Of a stretch of 64,000 nucleotides of DNA, positions 7,863-16,233 are shown piece after piece. The notes under the pieces were generated by a model. It was not told the DNA's origin and made no database searches. It saw only the letters and a list, made by a program, of their open reading frames with translations. Each line of letters starts with the position of its first letter. Position 1 is the first letter of the stretch. Made by a program: the position numbers and the translations under genes. Origin of the DNA: Rhizobium terrae (lineage in GTDB: Bacteria > Pseudomonadota > Alphaproteobacteria > Rhizobiales > Rhizobiaceae); NCBI RefSeq assembly GCF_003425685.1, contig NZ_QJKM01000012.1, forward strand, positions 1-64,000. Reading direction: 5' to 3'.

Positions 7863-9068
7863 TTGAACCTCCGTTTCATTTTTGTTGGCTGATAGATCCG
7901 GCTTGTCTCTTTGCGCCGTCATGGCTACCCGACAGGCCAGGTGTCGGTTTTGGCTGGACCGTCACGTTGAGGCCATCAAACCGAGTCAGCTGCCGGAAGT
8001 TCCAAAGCAATTGAAGGCCCGCTCAGAGGGACCTGACACTCAACGCATATTGGGTAGCTCCCCGCGCTCATCTGGGTTGAGATCAGCTGCCTCGTCCGGC
8101 AATTCCCCAATCGTTTGTCGCTGAAGGCACATCGCGTAGTATCGTGTACACGGCATGAGCCGAATTGAGCTTCGAAGAACTGATTTGCCGGTCTGGACCG
8201 GATGAGATTAGGCGCAGCTTTAGCTTGCGCATCGAGTGCCGCCATCGCCAACCGCAAAGTCGCCATATTGCCACCGTTCTCGCCGGCATTCGCAATACCC
8301 ATGCCGCCCCTCCCCGTCAAAAGAAAGCCGTGCTGCCGGAGCATCCGACTGACATGCTGGAGATGTTTGATCGCGACACATTACGGGCTTGCGTAACCGG
8401 ACGATGCTGCTCTGGATTTCGTCGTCCCGAAATTATCAGCCTCGACGTCTGCTTCTCACTGACACTGAACGTGCAGAGAAATCCTCAGGTCACACGCTGC
8501 GTGCCGGCCTTGCCTCGTCGGCGGAGGTCGACAAGCGCCACGCACAGAAGCAGCGCGCGACCCTTCCGCTTAGCTGACGCGAGGATATCACCGCCGGCGC
8601 GACTACTTTCGGATCAACCTGTCAAGACGTTGATTTCATCGGTGATGCAACAGTCGCCATGCCGGATAAATAATTTCGATAAATCTAGTCTATTGAATTC
8701 ATGGTAAATGAATTCTTAAATGGACGGTATTCAATGTTTAATGTCCGTCACCGCCCATTCATTCGAAGCCTCTCCAACCATCAACAATAAACCCTTCATC
8801 GATGAACGTGGCATGCGCCTTCCATCTCACTTTCTCGCCTTACCGGAGTTCAAACTGGTAGGCTTTCGGCTGTAGAGAGAATAACAGGGGACCTGTCACC
8901 GCTTTGCTTCCAGAAACGGCAGCTTGCAAGCCGCCTTTGCAGATGCCAACTGGGTGCGACCAAGTTTTCTCACGGAGAAAAACATCAAAAACATTCATAT
9001 ACAACGCCTCTTCCGTCAAAATCACTACACAAACAAGCCATACAGAGATCGGCGAGAGGTGAAAATTC
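7863..9068. other. 1.2-kb stretch without a supportable gene
   Basis: Several frames occur here (for example 8165-8707 plus), but their composition looks random, they lack ribosome binding sites and no motif was recognised. The part from about 8630 to 8760 is AT-rich, with a TGAATTC motif repeated near 8693 and 8707, unlike the surrounding GC-rich coding DNA. It may hold promoter elements for the ProQ/FinO gene or be decayed sequence. Confidence 0.45.
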
Positions 9069-9551
9069 ATGGACGAACCTTGGACAACCAAACGCGGGCC
9101 CGTTGCTTCGAACGAAGTCGATATCCGAAAAGCCGAAGCGATCAATGCCCTGCTGGTACGTCCGATCGGCATTCTTCCGGCCGTACCAGGCGATCCTATC
9201 CGTCCGTTCGCGATTGGCCTCTTCGATGACATTCGTCTGCTTATCAAGCCGGATATAGGTATCACTGTCCTACGCCGTGCAGTCGGCGCGTTCGTCCATT
9301 CGAAGCGTTATTACCTAGCGAGCGCCCTGTCCGATGCCTTCCGCCATGATATCGACGGCATGCCCGTGGAACCGGTTTCGGCCAGCGACAGGCTGGTCGC
9401 CCAACGACGCTTCCTTTCCTTGAAACACAATAATGGCCAGACCGCCACGCCTGCTCCCGAGCCCGCGCCGCCGCCTGCCCCAAGCAAGGCCGATCAAATT
9501 CGGGCGGGCTTGCTCAGCCGCAACAGGCAGGCTCGGCACTCGGTCAGCTGA
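9069..9551 (+). CDS. ProQ/FinO-family RNA-binding protein
   Basis: A 160-residue protein with a FinO/ProQ RNA-chaperone core at about residues 25-118: INALLVRPIGILPA, IRPFAIGLFDDIRLLI, VLRRAVGAFVHSKRYYLASAL and RHDIDGMPVEPVSASDRLVAQRR match the conserved R..Y...L and YDLDG.P.G.V blocks. The C-terminal 40 residues are proline/alanine-rich and basic, typical of flexible ProQ tails. Family members bind structured sRNAs and 3' ends; FinO itself protects an antisense RNA controlling plasmid transfer. The gene is convergent with repC and the two coding ends overlap by 8 bp. The start has GAGAGG upstream. A role with the repABC antisense RNA is inference. Confidence 0.8.
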   Translation: MDEPWTTKRGPVASNEVDIRKAEAINALLVRPIGILPAVPGDPIRPFAIGLFDDIRLLIKPDIGITVLRRAVGAFVHSKRYYLASALSDAFRHDIDGMPVEPVSASDRLVAQRRFLSLKHNNGQTATPAPEPAPPPAPSKADQIRAGLLSRNRQARHSVS

Positions 9552-9552
9552 C
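9543..9552. other. GTCAGCTGAC palindrome, candidate parS at the end of repC
   Basis: A perfect 10-bp palindrome that contains the TGA stop codons of both convergent genes (plus strand 9549-9551, minus strand 9544-9546). The same core, followed by ACANGTT-like sequence, occurs once more between repB and repA. repABC parS sites are palindromes with a central GC, so this is a candidate RepB binding site. Confidence 0.45.
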
Positions 9553-10818
9553 ACGTTTTGCCGGCCCGCTGGTACGCACCAGCGCCATCAGCATCGGACC
9601 GAGTGCAAATTCACCCCGCTCGGTCCGCCGTGTGAGATCGCGCAAATAGCCTCCCGCAGAGTTGATGTGCCCTCCCCTTTCGAGAATGCAGGCAATCACC
9701 GTCGCGGCATTTTCCGGTCCCATCACCGAACACGCATCCTGATAGGCCGACGGACTGACGCCGAGCATGGAACGAACCACGACTGCGGCCGACATCAGGT
9801 CCCGCCAGCTGCCGACCGCACCGCCCGGCCCATAGTCGGTGATTTGCGGGCAGGCCTGCAAAACCAATCCCAGTGGGAAGGATTTGAGCGGGCCATATCC
9901 TTCGGCCGCCTCTTGCCTTGGCAAGTGCCTTTCCTTCTGTTGACCCTTTTGCGGCACGCTCAATGGTTCGGTTTGATCCGCCGACTTTGCGTTCTGCTTC
10001 GTTTCGAAGCGTGGTTCAGATTCATAGTTGGAGTCGGGGTTTGAATTCTGTATGTGCCGCTCGAAATGATAGGCATTGCCGCTACGATTTCGTGTTTTCA
10101 GCTGTATTTGCAGCTGGTTGACGATTTCCTCACGCAGCAGTTCCATTTCGCCGAGCGTTGCCTCGATTTGCGCAGCGGCCGGAACCCGCGGCAATCTTTG
10201 CAAGAGGTTCTGCAAGCGCGCGAGGACAAGCGTCCAATCACCATCGGCCCCCTCTTCTATGGCGGCTTCGATCAACTTCGTGATGTCGCGCCGGCAAAGT
10301 GTCAGCCGCTCACGCAGCCGCTGAAGATGCATCCGCTGCGCCATCACGTCAGCAGCCATATGCTCGATCTCCTCCGATCGGGCAAGCAGCGGCGCCAGGG
10401 AGAACCCGAAGGCTTCATTCACTTCTCCTGCTCTGCCTTTGTGAGCATAACGTTTGCCGTTCGGGCTATCCTTGCGCACGACGAGGCCGGCCTTGATGAG
10501 AACCGCGAGATGCCGCCGGATCGTTTGCTCGGCCATGCCGTGCGAACGCAGCGAGAGCTGTGCATTCGACGGAAAGACAATCAGCCCGTGCTCTTCTGCA
10601 AGTTCATTCTTGGGATAAAAACTGAGCAGCGCGTTCAATACCGCCAATGCCCGGTCAGGAACCCCCAGCAATGGCTTTGCCTCGCACAGCGTCCGGTATA
10701 ATTTCCACTTGTCGACCGACTTGCCCGCCTCGATCTCACGAGACGCCATCTGACTTGCAAGCATGCCAAGCGTCATTGACCGCCGCCCAAAGGGCGTCGT
10801 TACATTTCCATTCTGCAT
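9544..10818 (-). CDS. repC: RepC replication initiator
   Basis: The 424-residue initiator of repABC replicons. The N-terminal winged-helix part carries the family sequence TPFGRRSMTLGML, the block WKLYRTLCEAKPLLGVPDRALAVLNALLSF, and IVFPSNAQLSLR plus AEQTIRRHLAVLIKAGL. The C-terminal domain has YGPGGAVGSWRDLMSAA and SPSAYQDACSVMG. Between them (about residues 243-285) lies a Ser/Asn/Gln-rich linker encoded by relatively AT-rich DNA, where repABC origins are usually found. It initiates replication in cis at this internal origin. The start has GAAGGTGAAGG upstream. Expression is expected to be limited by an antisense RNA in the 156-bp repB-repC gap. Confidence 0.97.
   Translation of the reverse strand: MQNGNVTTPFGRRSMTLGMLASQMASREIEAGKSVDKWKLYRTLCEAKPLLGVPDRALAVLNALLSFYPKNELAEEHGLIVFPSNAQLSLRSHGMAEQTIRRHLAVLIKAGLVVRKDSPNGKRYAHKGRAGEVNEAFGFSLAPLLARSEEIEHMAADVMAQRMHLQRLRERLTLCRRDITKLIEAAIEEGADGDWTLVLARLQNLLQRLPRVPAAAQIEATLGEMELLREEIVNQLQIQLKTRNRSGNAYHFERHIQNSNPDSNYESEPRFETKQNAKSADQTEPLSVPQKGQQKERHLPRQEAAEGYGPLKSFPLGLVLQACPQITDYGPGGAVGSWRDLMSAAVVVRSMLGVSPSAYQDACSVMGPENAATVIACILERGGHINSAGGYLRDLTRRTERGEFALGPMLMALVRTSGPAKRVS
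9960..10095. other. Likely oriV region inside repC
   Basis: This part of repC is richer in A+T than the rest of the operon and encodes the low-complexity linker. In characterised repABC plasmids the origin lies in the AT-rich part of repC; placement here is by analogy. Confidence 0.35.
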
Positions 10819-10878
10819 TTTCCTTCACCTTCCTGAAGGCAAAAGAAATCCGCCTACCGAAAACGGTACCAAAGACTC

Positions 10879-10907
10879 TTGACTGTGATTCGGGGAAATG
10901 CGATTCT
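10879..10907 (+). promoter_or_regulatory. Predicted promoter of the repB-repC antisense RNA
   Basis: TTGACT at 10879-10884, a 17-nt spacer and GATTCT at 10902-10907 read on the plus strand, opposite to repABC. The -35 is strong, the -10 moderate. It is placed as expected for the counter-transcribed RNA of repABC operons. Confidence 0.55.
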
Positions 10908-10913
10908 CTGGTT

Positions 10914-10968
10914 GCTTAGGTCAGAGGAAGGCTTCCACGACGGTAACGTTTGGGGGCCTTTTTCTTTT
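10914..10968 (+). ncRNA. Predicted counter-transcribed RNA (ctRNA/incA type)
   Basis: repABC operons encode a roughly 50-nt antisense RNA in the repB-repC intergenic region that represses repC and acts as an incompatibility factor. Here the plus strand has a promoter (10879-10907) and, about 20 nt after the predicted start, a terminator hairpin followed by a T-rich run. The RNA would be complementary to the repC mRNA leader. Ends are estimated to a few nucleotides. Confidence 0.65.
10928..10968 (+). terminator. Intrinsic terminator of the antisense RNA
   Basis: A nine-base-pair stem AAGGCTTCC (10928-10936) with GGGGGCCTT (10952-10960), including two G-U pairs, followed by TTTTTCTTTT. The loop can form a smaller ACG/CGT pairing. 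Confidence 0.6.
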
Positions 10969-10974
10969 GCTGTT

Positions 10975-11952
10975 CTAGTCTCCTTTGCTTCCGCCCTCTG
11001 CCAGGAACTGCTCATAGAGAGCATCCAGATTTCGGGAGAGATATTCGCCGAACGGGCCGGCATTTCTCGCTTTCATCGAAATCGAAAACGCCTTGCCCGT
11101 GTTCTTGATTTCCGCCATGATTGCCTTGTCTTTCGGCTGCCACTGGGCTTTTCGCGCGGAGGCCCCGGCCTTCTTGACCGGCCGTGCGGTTCTGTTGAGC
11201 GCTGCATAGAGTGCCGAGAACCGTTCGTCCGAGATCATAGCGTCAAAGCCGGCACTGGCCAAAACTTCTTCGACCCTGGCCGCGTTTCCAGCCTTTCCGG
11301 CCAATAGGGAAAGCTCGACCCATCGCTCGCGGCCGACGCCTGGCGCGGCTCCGATCCTTTGGATGACGCCCGATGAAATCCGCTCGGTCACCGACATCAT
11401 CTTCGAGACCGACGCAGCATTGGCTGCAAGCGCAGTCGAGATGACCTCGCGGTCATAACCCAGTTCTTCGAGGCGCCTGGCGAACAGAGCCCGCTCGATG
11501 AACGTGAGATTGGCGCGCGCGGAGTTTTCCTGCCCCTGAGCAATGACATGCGTACGGTCGTCCATCGACTTGACCACCGCCCTGACCTTCCGGCCGAGTT
11601 CACGTGCTGCCCTGACGCGGCGGTGACCGAACACGACCTGATATCTGCCATCGCGCGTGGAATGTGGACGCACGAGAATAGGTGAATCCTGCCCTCGCGC
11701 GCGTATTGCCTCGACCAGGTCCCGGAAATCCTGATCTTCTTCTGCAAGCCGGTCCTTGACGAAGGAACCATCGATCTGATCCGGATCGAGCTCTACGATC
11801 GTCTCGCCTTCCAGAAACTTTTCCGCCTGCTTTGCGATTTCGTCGAGCGACCGCACCAAGGATTTTCCGGCACCCCGCATCGGATAGGCTGCGGCAATCC
11901 TGTTGTCTTCCGGCAGATCGGCAAGCCCCTCAAGCAGATTTTTCCTTGCCAT
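10975..11952 (-). CDS. repB: RepB partition protein (ParB family)
   Basis: A 325-residue ParB-type DNA-binding protein that loads on parS and stimulates RepA in plasmid segregation and in repression of the operon. The N-terminus MARKNLLEGL is typical of RepB; the ParB/sulfiredoxin-like core shows SPILVRPH and VFGHRRVRAARELG; the central helix-turn-helix is in LTFIERALFARRLEELGYDREVISTALAANAASVSKM. A basic C-terminal part serves dimerisation. It follows repA by 71 bp, a gap that holds a candidate parS palindrome. Confidence 0.97.
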   Translation of the reverse strand: MARKNLLEGLADLPEDNRIAAAYPMRGAGKSLVRSLDEIAKQAEKFLEGETIVELDPDQIDGSFVKDRLAEEDQDFRDLVEAIRARGQDSPILVRPHSTRDGRYQVVFGHRRVRAARELGRKVRAVVKSMDDRTHVIAQGQENSARANLTFIERALFARRLEELGYDREVISTALAANAASVSKMMSVTERISSGVIQRIGAAPGVGRERWVELSLLAGKAGNAARVEEVLASAGFDAMISDERFSALYAALNRTARPVKKAGASARKAQWQPKDKAIMAEIKNTGKAFSISMKARNAGPFGEYLSRNLDALYEQFLAEGGSKGD

Positions 11953-12008
11953 CTCAATTGCTCCGATTGGTCACTAGGCACTTGTTTTTCTGCGCCAAAT
12001 TCCGGTTT

Positions 12009-12022
12009 TTGTCAGCTGACAA
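12009..12022. other. TTGTCAGCTGACAA palindrome, candidate parS between repA and repB
   Basis: A perfect 14-bp palindrome in the 71-bp repA-repB gap. Its central GC and TT/AA arms partly fit the repABC parS pattern GTTNNNNGCNNNNAAC, with different outermost bases. The 10-bp core recurs at the 3' end of repC. Confidence 0.6.
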
Positions 12023-12023
12023 G

Positions 12024-13232
12024 TTACCGCCCCCACGATTGGTGGATGAGGGCGGCAATCTCGCTGTTGACGGCATCCACCGATTCCAACGCCCTGTCAT
12101 ATGTACCCCGGTTCATCGAGGATCGTTCCACCTCGTACAAAGTCTGCTTAGTGATGCCTGCATCGGAAATCGCTGTGGACTTCACCATCTGGTTCTTCAG
12201 CATGAACTCGTGGAACATCGTTGACATGAATCCGACCATCTGCGCCTGCGGAACATCCGTCGGCTCGTAGCGGGTGATCAGATATCGGTACCAGGAAAGG
12301 TTCACTTCCGCGCCGGCAGCACGAATAGGTTTCAGGATTCCGCCCAGCATCAAAAGAAACTGGCCCATCGACATCACGTCCAGCATCTGGGGATGAATCG
12401 TGATCATGACGCTGGTAGCAGCCGTAAGCGAAGTGAGGGTCAGATAGCCGAGCTGCGGAGGGCAGTCGATAACTACGACGTCGTAACAATCGTCGACCTC
12501 AGCCAAGGCCCGCGAGATGCGGGTAAAAAACGTCTTGCCTTCGTTGGAGCTCTTGTCTGCCATGGCAAGCGGCGTATCGTATTCGTATTCCTGCAGGTCG
12601 AGATTCGCCGGTACGATGTCAAGTCCGGGAAAGTTCGTGCTCTGGATAATTTCAGAAAGAGGTTTTTTGTCGCCATCATATCGGATGGCGTCATAAATCG
12701 ATGGCATCTGGTCGAGTTCCGGCTGGAACCCGTGGAGTGAAGACAGCGAGGCCTGCGGGTCGAGATCAACCGCAAGAACGCGATGCCCCGTCAGGGCCAG
12801 ATACTGAGCAAGATGGGCAGCAGTCGTCGTCTTGCCTGAGCCGCCCTTGAAGTTGACAACCGCGACGACCTGAAGCTTTTCGCCGTTGCGTCGATGGGGT
12901 AGGTACATGCGGCTTTCGGAACGACCGTGCGCGTCAAGATACTGTCTGAGGTCCAGCATCTGTTCTGCCGTGTAGGAGCGGCGGCCGGAAGAAGAGGTTT
13001 GAGGAGAGGGGCCTTTGCCCTCCAGATGCAGTTTCTTCAAAGTGCTTTGCGAGACCCCAACGTAGTTGGCGACCTCGGCAAGCGAAAAGCTCCGCAGCGT
13101 CTTCTTTGCATTCGGCGGGAAGCGTTGAACGCTCAGCAGATGCAACTTCTTCGAAATCAGATCGCCCTGTTCTAGGATCTGGTCTTCGAAATGCATCCGT
13201 GTCTCTGGCGAAGACATCAAATTAGCGTTCAT
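12024..13232 (-). CDS. repA: RepA partition ATPase (ParA family)
   Basis: A 402-residue ParA-type ATPase of the repABC operon; it drives segregation and, with RepB, autorepresses the operon. An N-terminal helix-turn-helix (FSLAEVANYVGVSQSTLKKLHLEG) precedes the ATPase domain with the deviant Walker A KGGSGKTTTAAHLAQYLAL, Walker A' VLAVDLDPQASLS and Walker B VVVIDCPPQLGYLT. The C-terminal block is typical RepA (MVKSTAISDAGITKQTLYE). The ATG at 13232 is preferred; a TTG three codons upstream is an alternative and neither has a strong ribosome binding site. Confidence 0.97.
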   Translation of the reverse strand: MNANLMSSPETRMHFEDQILEQGDLISKKLHLLSVQRFPPNAKKTLRSFSLAEVANYVGVSQSTLKKLHLEGKGPSPQTSSSGRRSYTAEQMLDLRQYLDAHGRSESRMYLPHRRNGEKLQVVAVVNFKGGSGKTTTAAHLAQYLALTGHRVLAVDLDPQASLSSLHGFQPELDQMPSIYDAIRYDGDKKPLSEIIQSTNFPGLDIVPANLDLQEYEYDTPLAMADKSSNEGKTFFTRISRALAEVDDCYDVVVIDCPPQLGYLTLTSLTAATSVMITIHPQMLDVMSMGQFLLMLGGILKPIRAAGAEVNLSWYRYLITRYEPTDVPQAQMVGFMSTMFHEFMLKNQMVKSTAISDAGITKQTLYEVERSSMNRGTYDRALESVDAVNSEIAALIHQSWGR

Positions 13233-13251
13233 TCTGCGCAATCTTTCAGAT

Positions 13252-13286
13252 AACGATTTTCAAGCGAAAGGACTTTGAGAACCGTT
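13252..13286. promoter_or_regulatory. Operator-like inverted repeat upstream of repA
   Basis: An imperfect inverted repeat with arms AACGATTTTCAA and TTGAGAACCGTT lies between the predicted -10 box and the repA start. Its position at the transcription start fits autorepression by RepA, as known for repABC operons. Confidence 0.6.
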
Positions 13287-13314
13287 ATTATGCGCGATTC
13301 CCCGATTCCAGCAA
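13287..13314 (-). promoter_or_regulatory. Predicted repABC promoter
   Basis: On the minus strand TTGCTG (13309-13314), 16 nt, then CATAAT (13287-13292). The start of transcription would fall inside the adjacent operator-like repeat. Confidence 0.6.
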
Positions 13315-13433
13315 GGAATTTTAAGGTTAACCAACAGTAACCCTTTCCCTCATCAGATCGCACGCAGATGTCGAGGTGGAACAGGTCGGCTCTTGTCTTC
13401 CGGAACCGGCCACCGATTTCGGTGGTGACAGAC

Positions 13434-14876
13434 TCAAAAGAGGTCTGGTCTGATCCCGGCTGCATTCAGGAGATAGTCCCGACTCAACTCCAGGTCCGAC
13501 CTGAGCTTGGCGACGTCATGGCCAAGAAGCACGCCCCGCCACTTGCGGACCTTGCCGGCGCACAGCACCGTTGAGACGTTCGACCGCTCCATCAACGTCA
13601 CCACCGATCCCGGCACATGATTGAGCGGCGCGACATTAATGGCATTCGCATCGAGCAGAATGACATCGGCCTCTTTGCCGGGCGTCAGCGTACCGGTCTT
13701 ATGGTCGAGCTTCAGACCGCGAGCGCCTTCGATCGTCGCGAAGCGGATGACGTCTATGGCCGACAGCAGCTTCGGATAGTCCTCACCGCGCAATGCCTTG
13801 TCATTGGCGAGCATACGCTGCAGGGTGATCGCCGAGCGCATCTGAGTGAACATGTCGGCGGTCATCGTGCATTCCACGTCCGTCGATAGCGACGGCTGGA
13901 GGCCAAGATCAAGCGCCTGCTGCAGCGGCGGGTTACCATGCCGCATCTGCATCTCGACCGGCACGGAAAGCGAGACATGCGCACCGGCTTCCGCCACGCG
14001 CTTCCAGGCCATATCACTCATGCCGGTCATGTGGATGAAGATATTGTCCGGTCCGAATGTTCCAGCTTCCGCCAACTGATCGAACACCGGCTGCATGCCG
14101 AACGTGCCGACCACGTGTAGCGCGATCGGAATAGCGAGTTCGCGGCCGAGCGCCCAGGCCTCCTCATGGAAGGGCAGGTAGATCTCGCCGCCCATGACCA
14201 TGGTGAGCAGCTGGTCATCGCTTGCAAAATGCTCGGTCTTGATGCGCCGCGCATCGCCCGGATATTTCGCCGCGTCACCCCAGCCTTCGAAATAACCGAA
14301 AGCGGCACGACGTCCGGCATTACGAAGTGCGGCGATGGCCGCATCGGAATGCTCTGGAGAATGATGGATCTGGCTGACATCCATGACTGTCGTCACGCCA
14401 GCATCGATCTGCGACAGTCCCCCGAACAGTTCCGAGATATAGACGTCCTGCGGCCGGTAGAGGACCGAGAACTTTTGGAGCATCCACTCGTAATAGTTGA
14501 CGGCGCTCTCCGGCCGCCCATCATTGATAAGGATCGCGTCCGCGAGCAGGCTTCGGAGTGCAGTCTCAAACTGGTGGTGGTGCGTATCGATAAAGCCTGG
14601 CATGACGACCGTGCCGGATGCGTCGATAACGGCGGCTTCGGATGCGTCGATCGAGGCGGCCACCTCGACGATCTTCGCGCCACGGATCAGCACATCGCCC
14701 TTGGCGAAATTGCCGACCATGCTGTCCATCGAGAGCACTGCGCCGCCGCGGATGAGGGTTAGGCGATCGGCATCGCCAATGCCGGCGGGCATATTGGCCG
14801 GCACCGCAGTGATTTTACCGGAACCGCCAGCGAGTTCGGCCGGCGCATGCGTCCGGTTACCGCAGAATTTGCACAT
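13434..14876 (-). CDS. Amidohydrolase family deaminase/hydrolase
   Basis: A 480-residue metal-dependent hydrolase of the cytosine-deaminase/chlorohydrolase branch. Beta-sandwich parts flank a TIM barrel with the metal motif GFIDTHHHQ (His at about 98-101), a central ALHVVGTFG histidine, HMTG and the late aspartate in SLSTDVECT. Members hydrolyse ring C-N or C-Cl bonds of pyrimidines, triazines or purines. An unusual extra N-terminal segment has a CKFC cysteine pair. The start at 14876 has GGGAGGGG upstream. It is the last gene of the ring-cleavage operon, so its substrate may be a nitrogenous aromatic precursor or product (inference). Confidence 0.85.
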   Translation of the reverse strand: MCKFCGNRTHAPAELAGGSGKITAVPANMPAGIGDADRLTLIRGGAVLSMDSMVGNFAKGDVLIRGAKIVEVAASIDASEAAVIDASGTVVMPGFIDTHHHQFETALRSLLADAILINDGRPESAVNYYEWMLQKFSVLYRPQDVYISELFGGLSQIDAGVTTVMDVSQIHHSPEHSDAAIAALRNAGRRAAFGYFEGWGDAAKYPGDARRIKTEHFASDDQLLTMVMGGEIYLPFHEEAWALGRELAIPIALHVVGTFGMQPVFDQLAEAGTFGPDNIFIHMTGMSDMAWKRVAEAGAHVSLSVPVEMQMRHGNPPLQQALDLGLQPSLSTDVECTMTADMFTQMRSAITLQRMLANDKALRGEDYPKLLSAIDVIRFATIEGARGLKLDHKTGTLTPGKEADVILLDANAINVAPLNHVPGSVVTLMERSNVSTVLCAGKVRKWRGVLLGHDVAKLRSDLELSRDYLLNAAGIRPDLF

Positions 14877-14956
14877 GATCTTTCCCCTCCCGATCAAAAA
14901 TCATGATACCCTCCGCCTTCGGATGGACGATGGAGAGCCTTGCTCGGACATTTTTC

Positions 14957-15340
14957 TCAGCGCGGGGTTGCCTGCCACAGTGCTACGGATGGATAATCCT
15001 TGCCCGCCCAATGCTGCAGCTTCTCGGCGAACTCGCGCTGGAAAGAGAGGGGGCCGCTCTTCGCCATGTAATCATCGTCGTAGATGGCGATGAAGATTGT
15101 CAATGACAGGAAAAAGTGCGCGCCCATCTCGAACAGCGCGACGTAATCGTGGTTGATCAGCGCCTCGCGTTCGGCATCCGTCAGCGAATTGATGGTCGAG
15201 AGTTCCGCATCGTTCAGCCGCGGGCCGATCGACTGTTCCCAACTTTCGACGAGCGCCCGCGGGTTCTCCTTGTAGCGGCGGAGCAGTTCCGGGTCCCGGT
15301 CGACGGTGAAAAGGAACTTGTTCACATAATACTTGCTCAT
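14957..15340 (-). CDS. LigA-like small subunit of class III extradiol dioxygenase
   Basis: A 127-residue protein with the LigA (protocatechuate 4,5-dioxygenase alpha subunit) pattern: YVNKFLFTVDRDPELLRRYKENP near the N-terminus, LTDAEREALINHDYVALFEMGAH in the middle and further helices. The alpha subunit covers the active site of LigB. Its ATG overlaps the stop of the LigB-like gene (ATGA), supporting a heteromeric enzyme made by translational coupling. The C-terminal FLSLTIFIAIYDDD replaces the usual segment after GAHPF, suggesting a different substrate pocket. Confidence 0.85.
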   Translation of the reverse strand: MSKYYVNKFLFTVDRDPELLRRYKENPRALVESWEQSIGPRLNDAELSTINSLTDAEREALINHDYVALFEMGAHFFLSLTIFIAIYDDDYMAKSGPLSFQREFAEKLQHWAGKDYPSVALWQATPR

Positions 15341-16197
15341 GCGGCTGCTCCTTCCGGATACCAGGTGAAATAGGCCTCCATCGTATGGAAGAGGTCGAGA
15401 TTGTCGTGATAGGCGGTTGGCACCGGTCCGGCGATGCCCATCATCAGGATGAGGTCCATGAAACCATGCGTGGCGTTGCCGCTCTTCGTCATGCTCTCGT
15501 GGGTGACGTTTTGAAGGATCGCGTCGATATTGCCGGTAGACAGCCATTCGATCGCCTTGCGGTCGAAGTCCGGATCGGGACCGGTCTCCTTGAACTGGCG
15601 CGGTCCGCCGAGCTCCAGCGACAGATGCCCGCTGCCGACGGCGGCGATCCGCTTGCCGGAGGGGTAAGCGTCGATGATCTCGCGGATGGCGCGGCCGAGA
15701 TCCCAGAAGCGTCTGGGGGAGGGGAGAGGTGGCGCGAAGATATTGGTATAGATCGGCACGACCGGCAGGTCGGCATCCGGCCGCGTGGTGATGATCGGGC
15801 ATATGATCGAATGGTCGAGCTTCAGTTCGTGGCTGAAGGCGAAGTCGAAGCCGCGATCCATCAGCCCCTGGTGCATGAAGTTCGACAGTTCCTCATGGCC
15901 TTCCAGCACGTATTTCGGAATGCCGAACTCGCGCTCCTCGTTATAGAAAGTGGCGTCGTAACGCGGCGCCTTGCCGATCAGGAACTGCGGATAGTTGTCG
16001 AGGAAGAACTGGTGGAAATGGTCGGCGCCGACCATGACCAGGATGTCAGGTTTGGCACGCGTAAGGGTTTCGCGATAGGCCTCGACCTTGCGCTTCCATT
16101 CTGGAGCCTGCGGCATCTGCTGCTCTGGCGGCATGGTGGTCGCCTTCAGGTAAAATGGGTGATGGGTGGTCGCCAGGACCGCTGCCAGTGTCGCCAT
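15337..16197 (-). CDS. LigB-like catalytic subunit of class III extradiol dioxygenase
   Basis: A 286-residue ring-cleavage dioxygenase. Fe(II) ligands expected at an early His (ATTHHPF) and in VGADHFHQFF are present, as is the catalytic region GSGHLSLELGG and SHELKLDHSI. The family opens catecholic, gallate-like or aminophenolic rings next to the hydroxyl pair with O2. GGAGGAGAG precedes the ATG. Together with the LigA-like partner it forms the key catabolic step of this operon; the true substrate cannot be read from sequence. Confidence 0.88.
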   Translation of the reverse strand: MATLAAVLATTHHPFYLKATTMPPEQQMPQAPEWKRKVEAYRETLTRAKPDILVMVGADHFHQFFLDNYPQFLIGKAPRYDATFYNEEREFGIPKYVLEGHEELSNFMHQGLMDRGFDFAFSHELKLDHSIICPIITTRPDADLPVVPIYTNIFAPPLPSPRRFWDLGRAIREIIDAYPSGKRIAAVGSGHLSLELGGPRQFKETGPDPDFDRKAIEWLSTGNIDAILQNVTHESMTKSGNATHGFMDLILMMGIAGPVPTAYHDNLDLFHTMEAYFTWYPEGAAA

Positions 16198-16233
16198 GTC
16201 TCTCCTCCAAATCCGCTAAGTGAATACACCGAT

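Noticed and set aside
8165-8707. 180-codon frame in the gene-free stretch before the FinO/ProQ gene
   Set aside because: No ribosome binding site, no motif and biased Arg/Ser/Pro composition.
8840-8998. Possible 52-residue minus-strand peptide starting MNVFDVFLREKTW
   Set aside because: A weak GGAAGAGG lies upstream, but there is no homology or context to support it.
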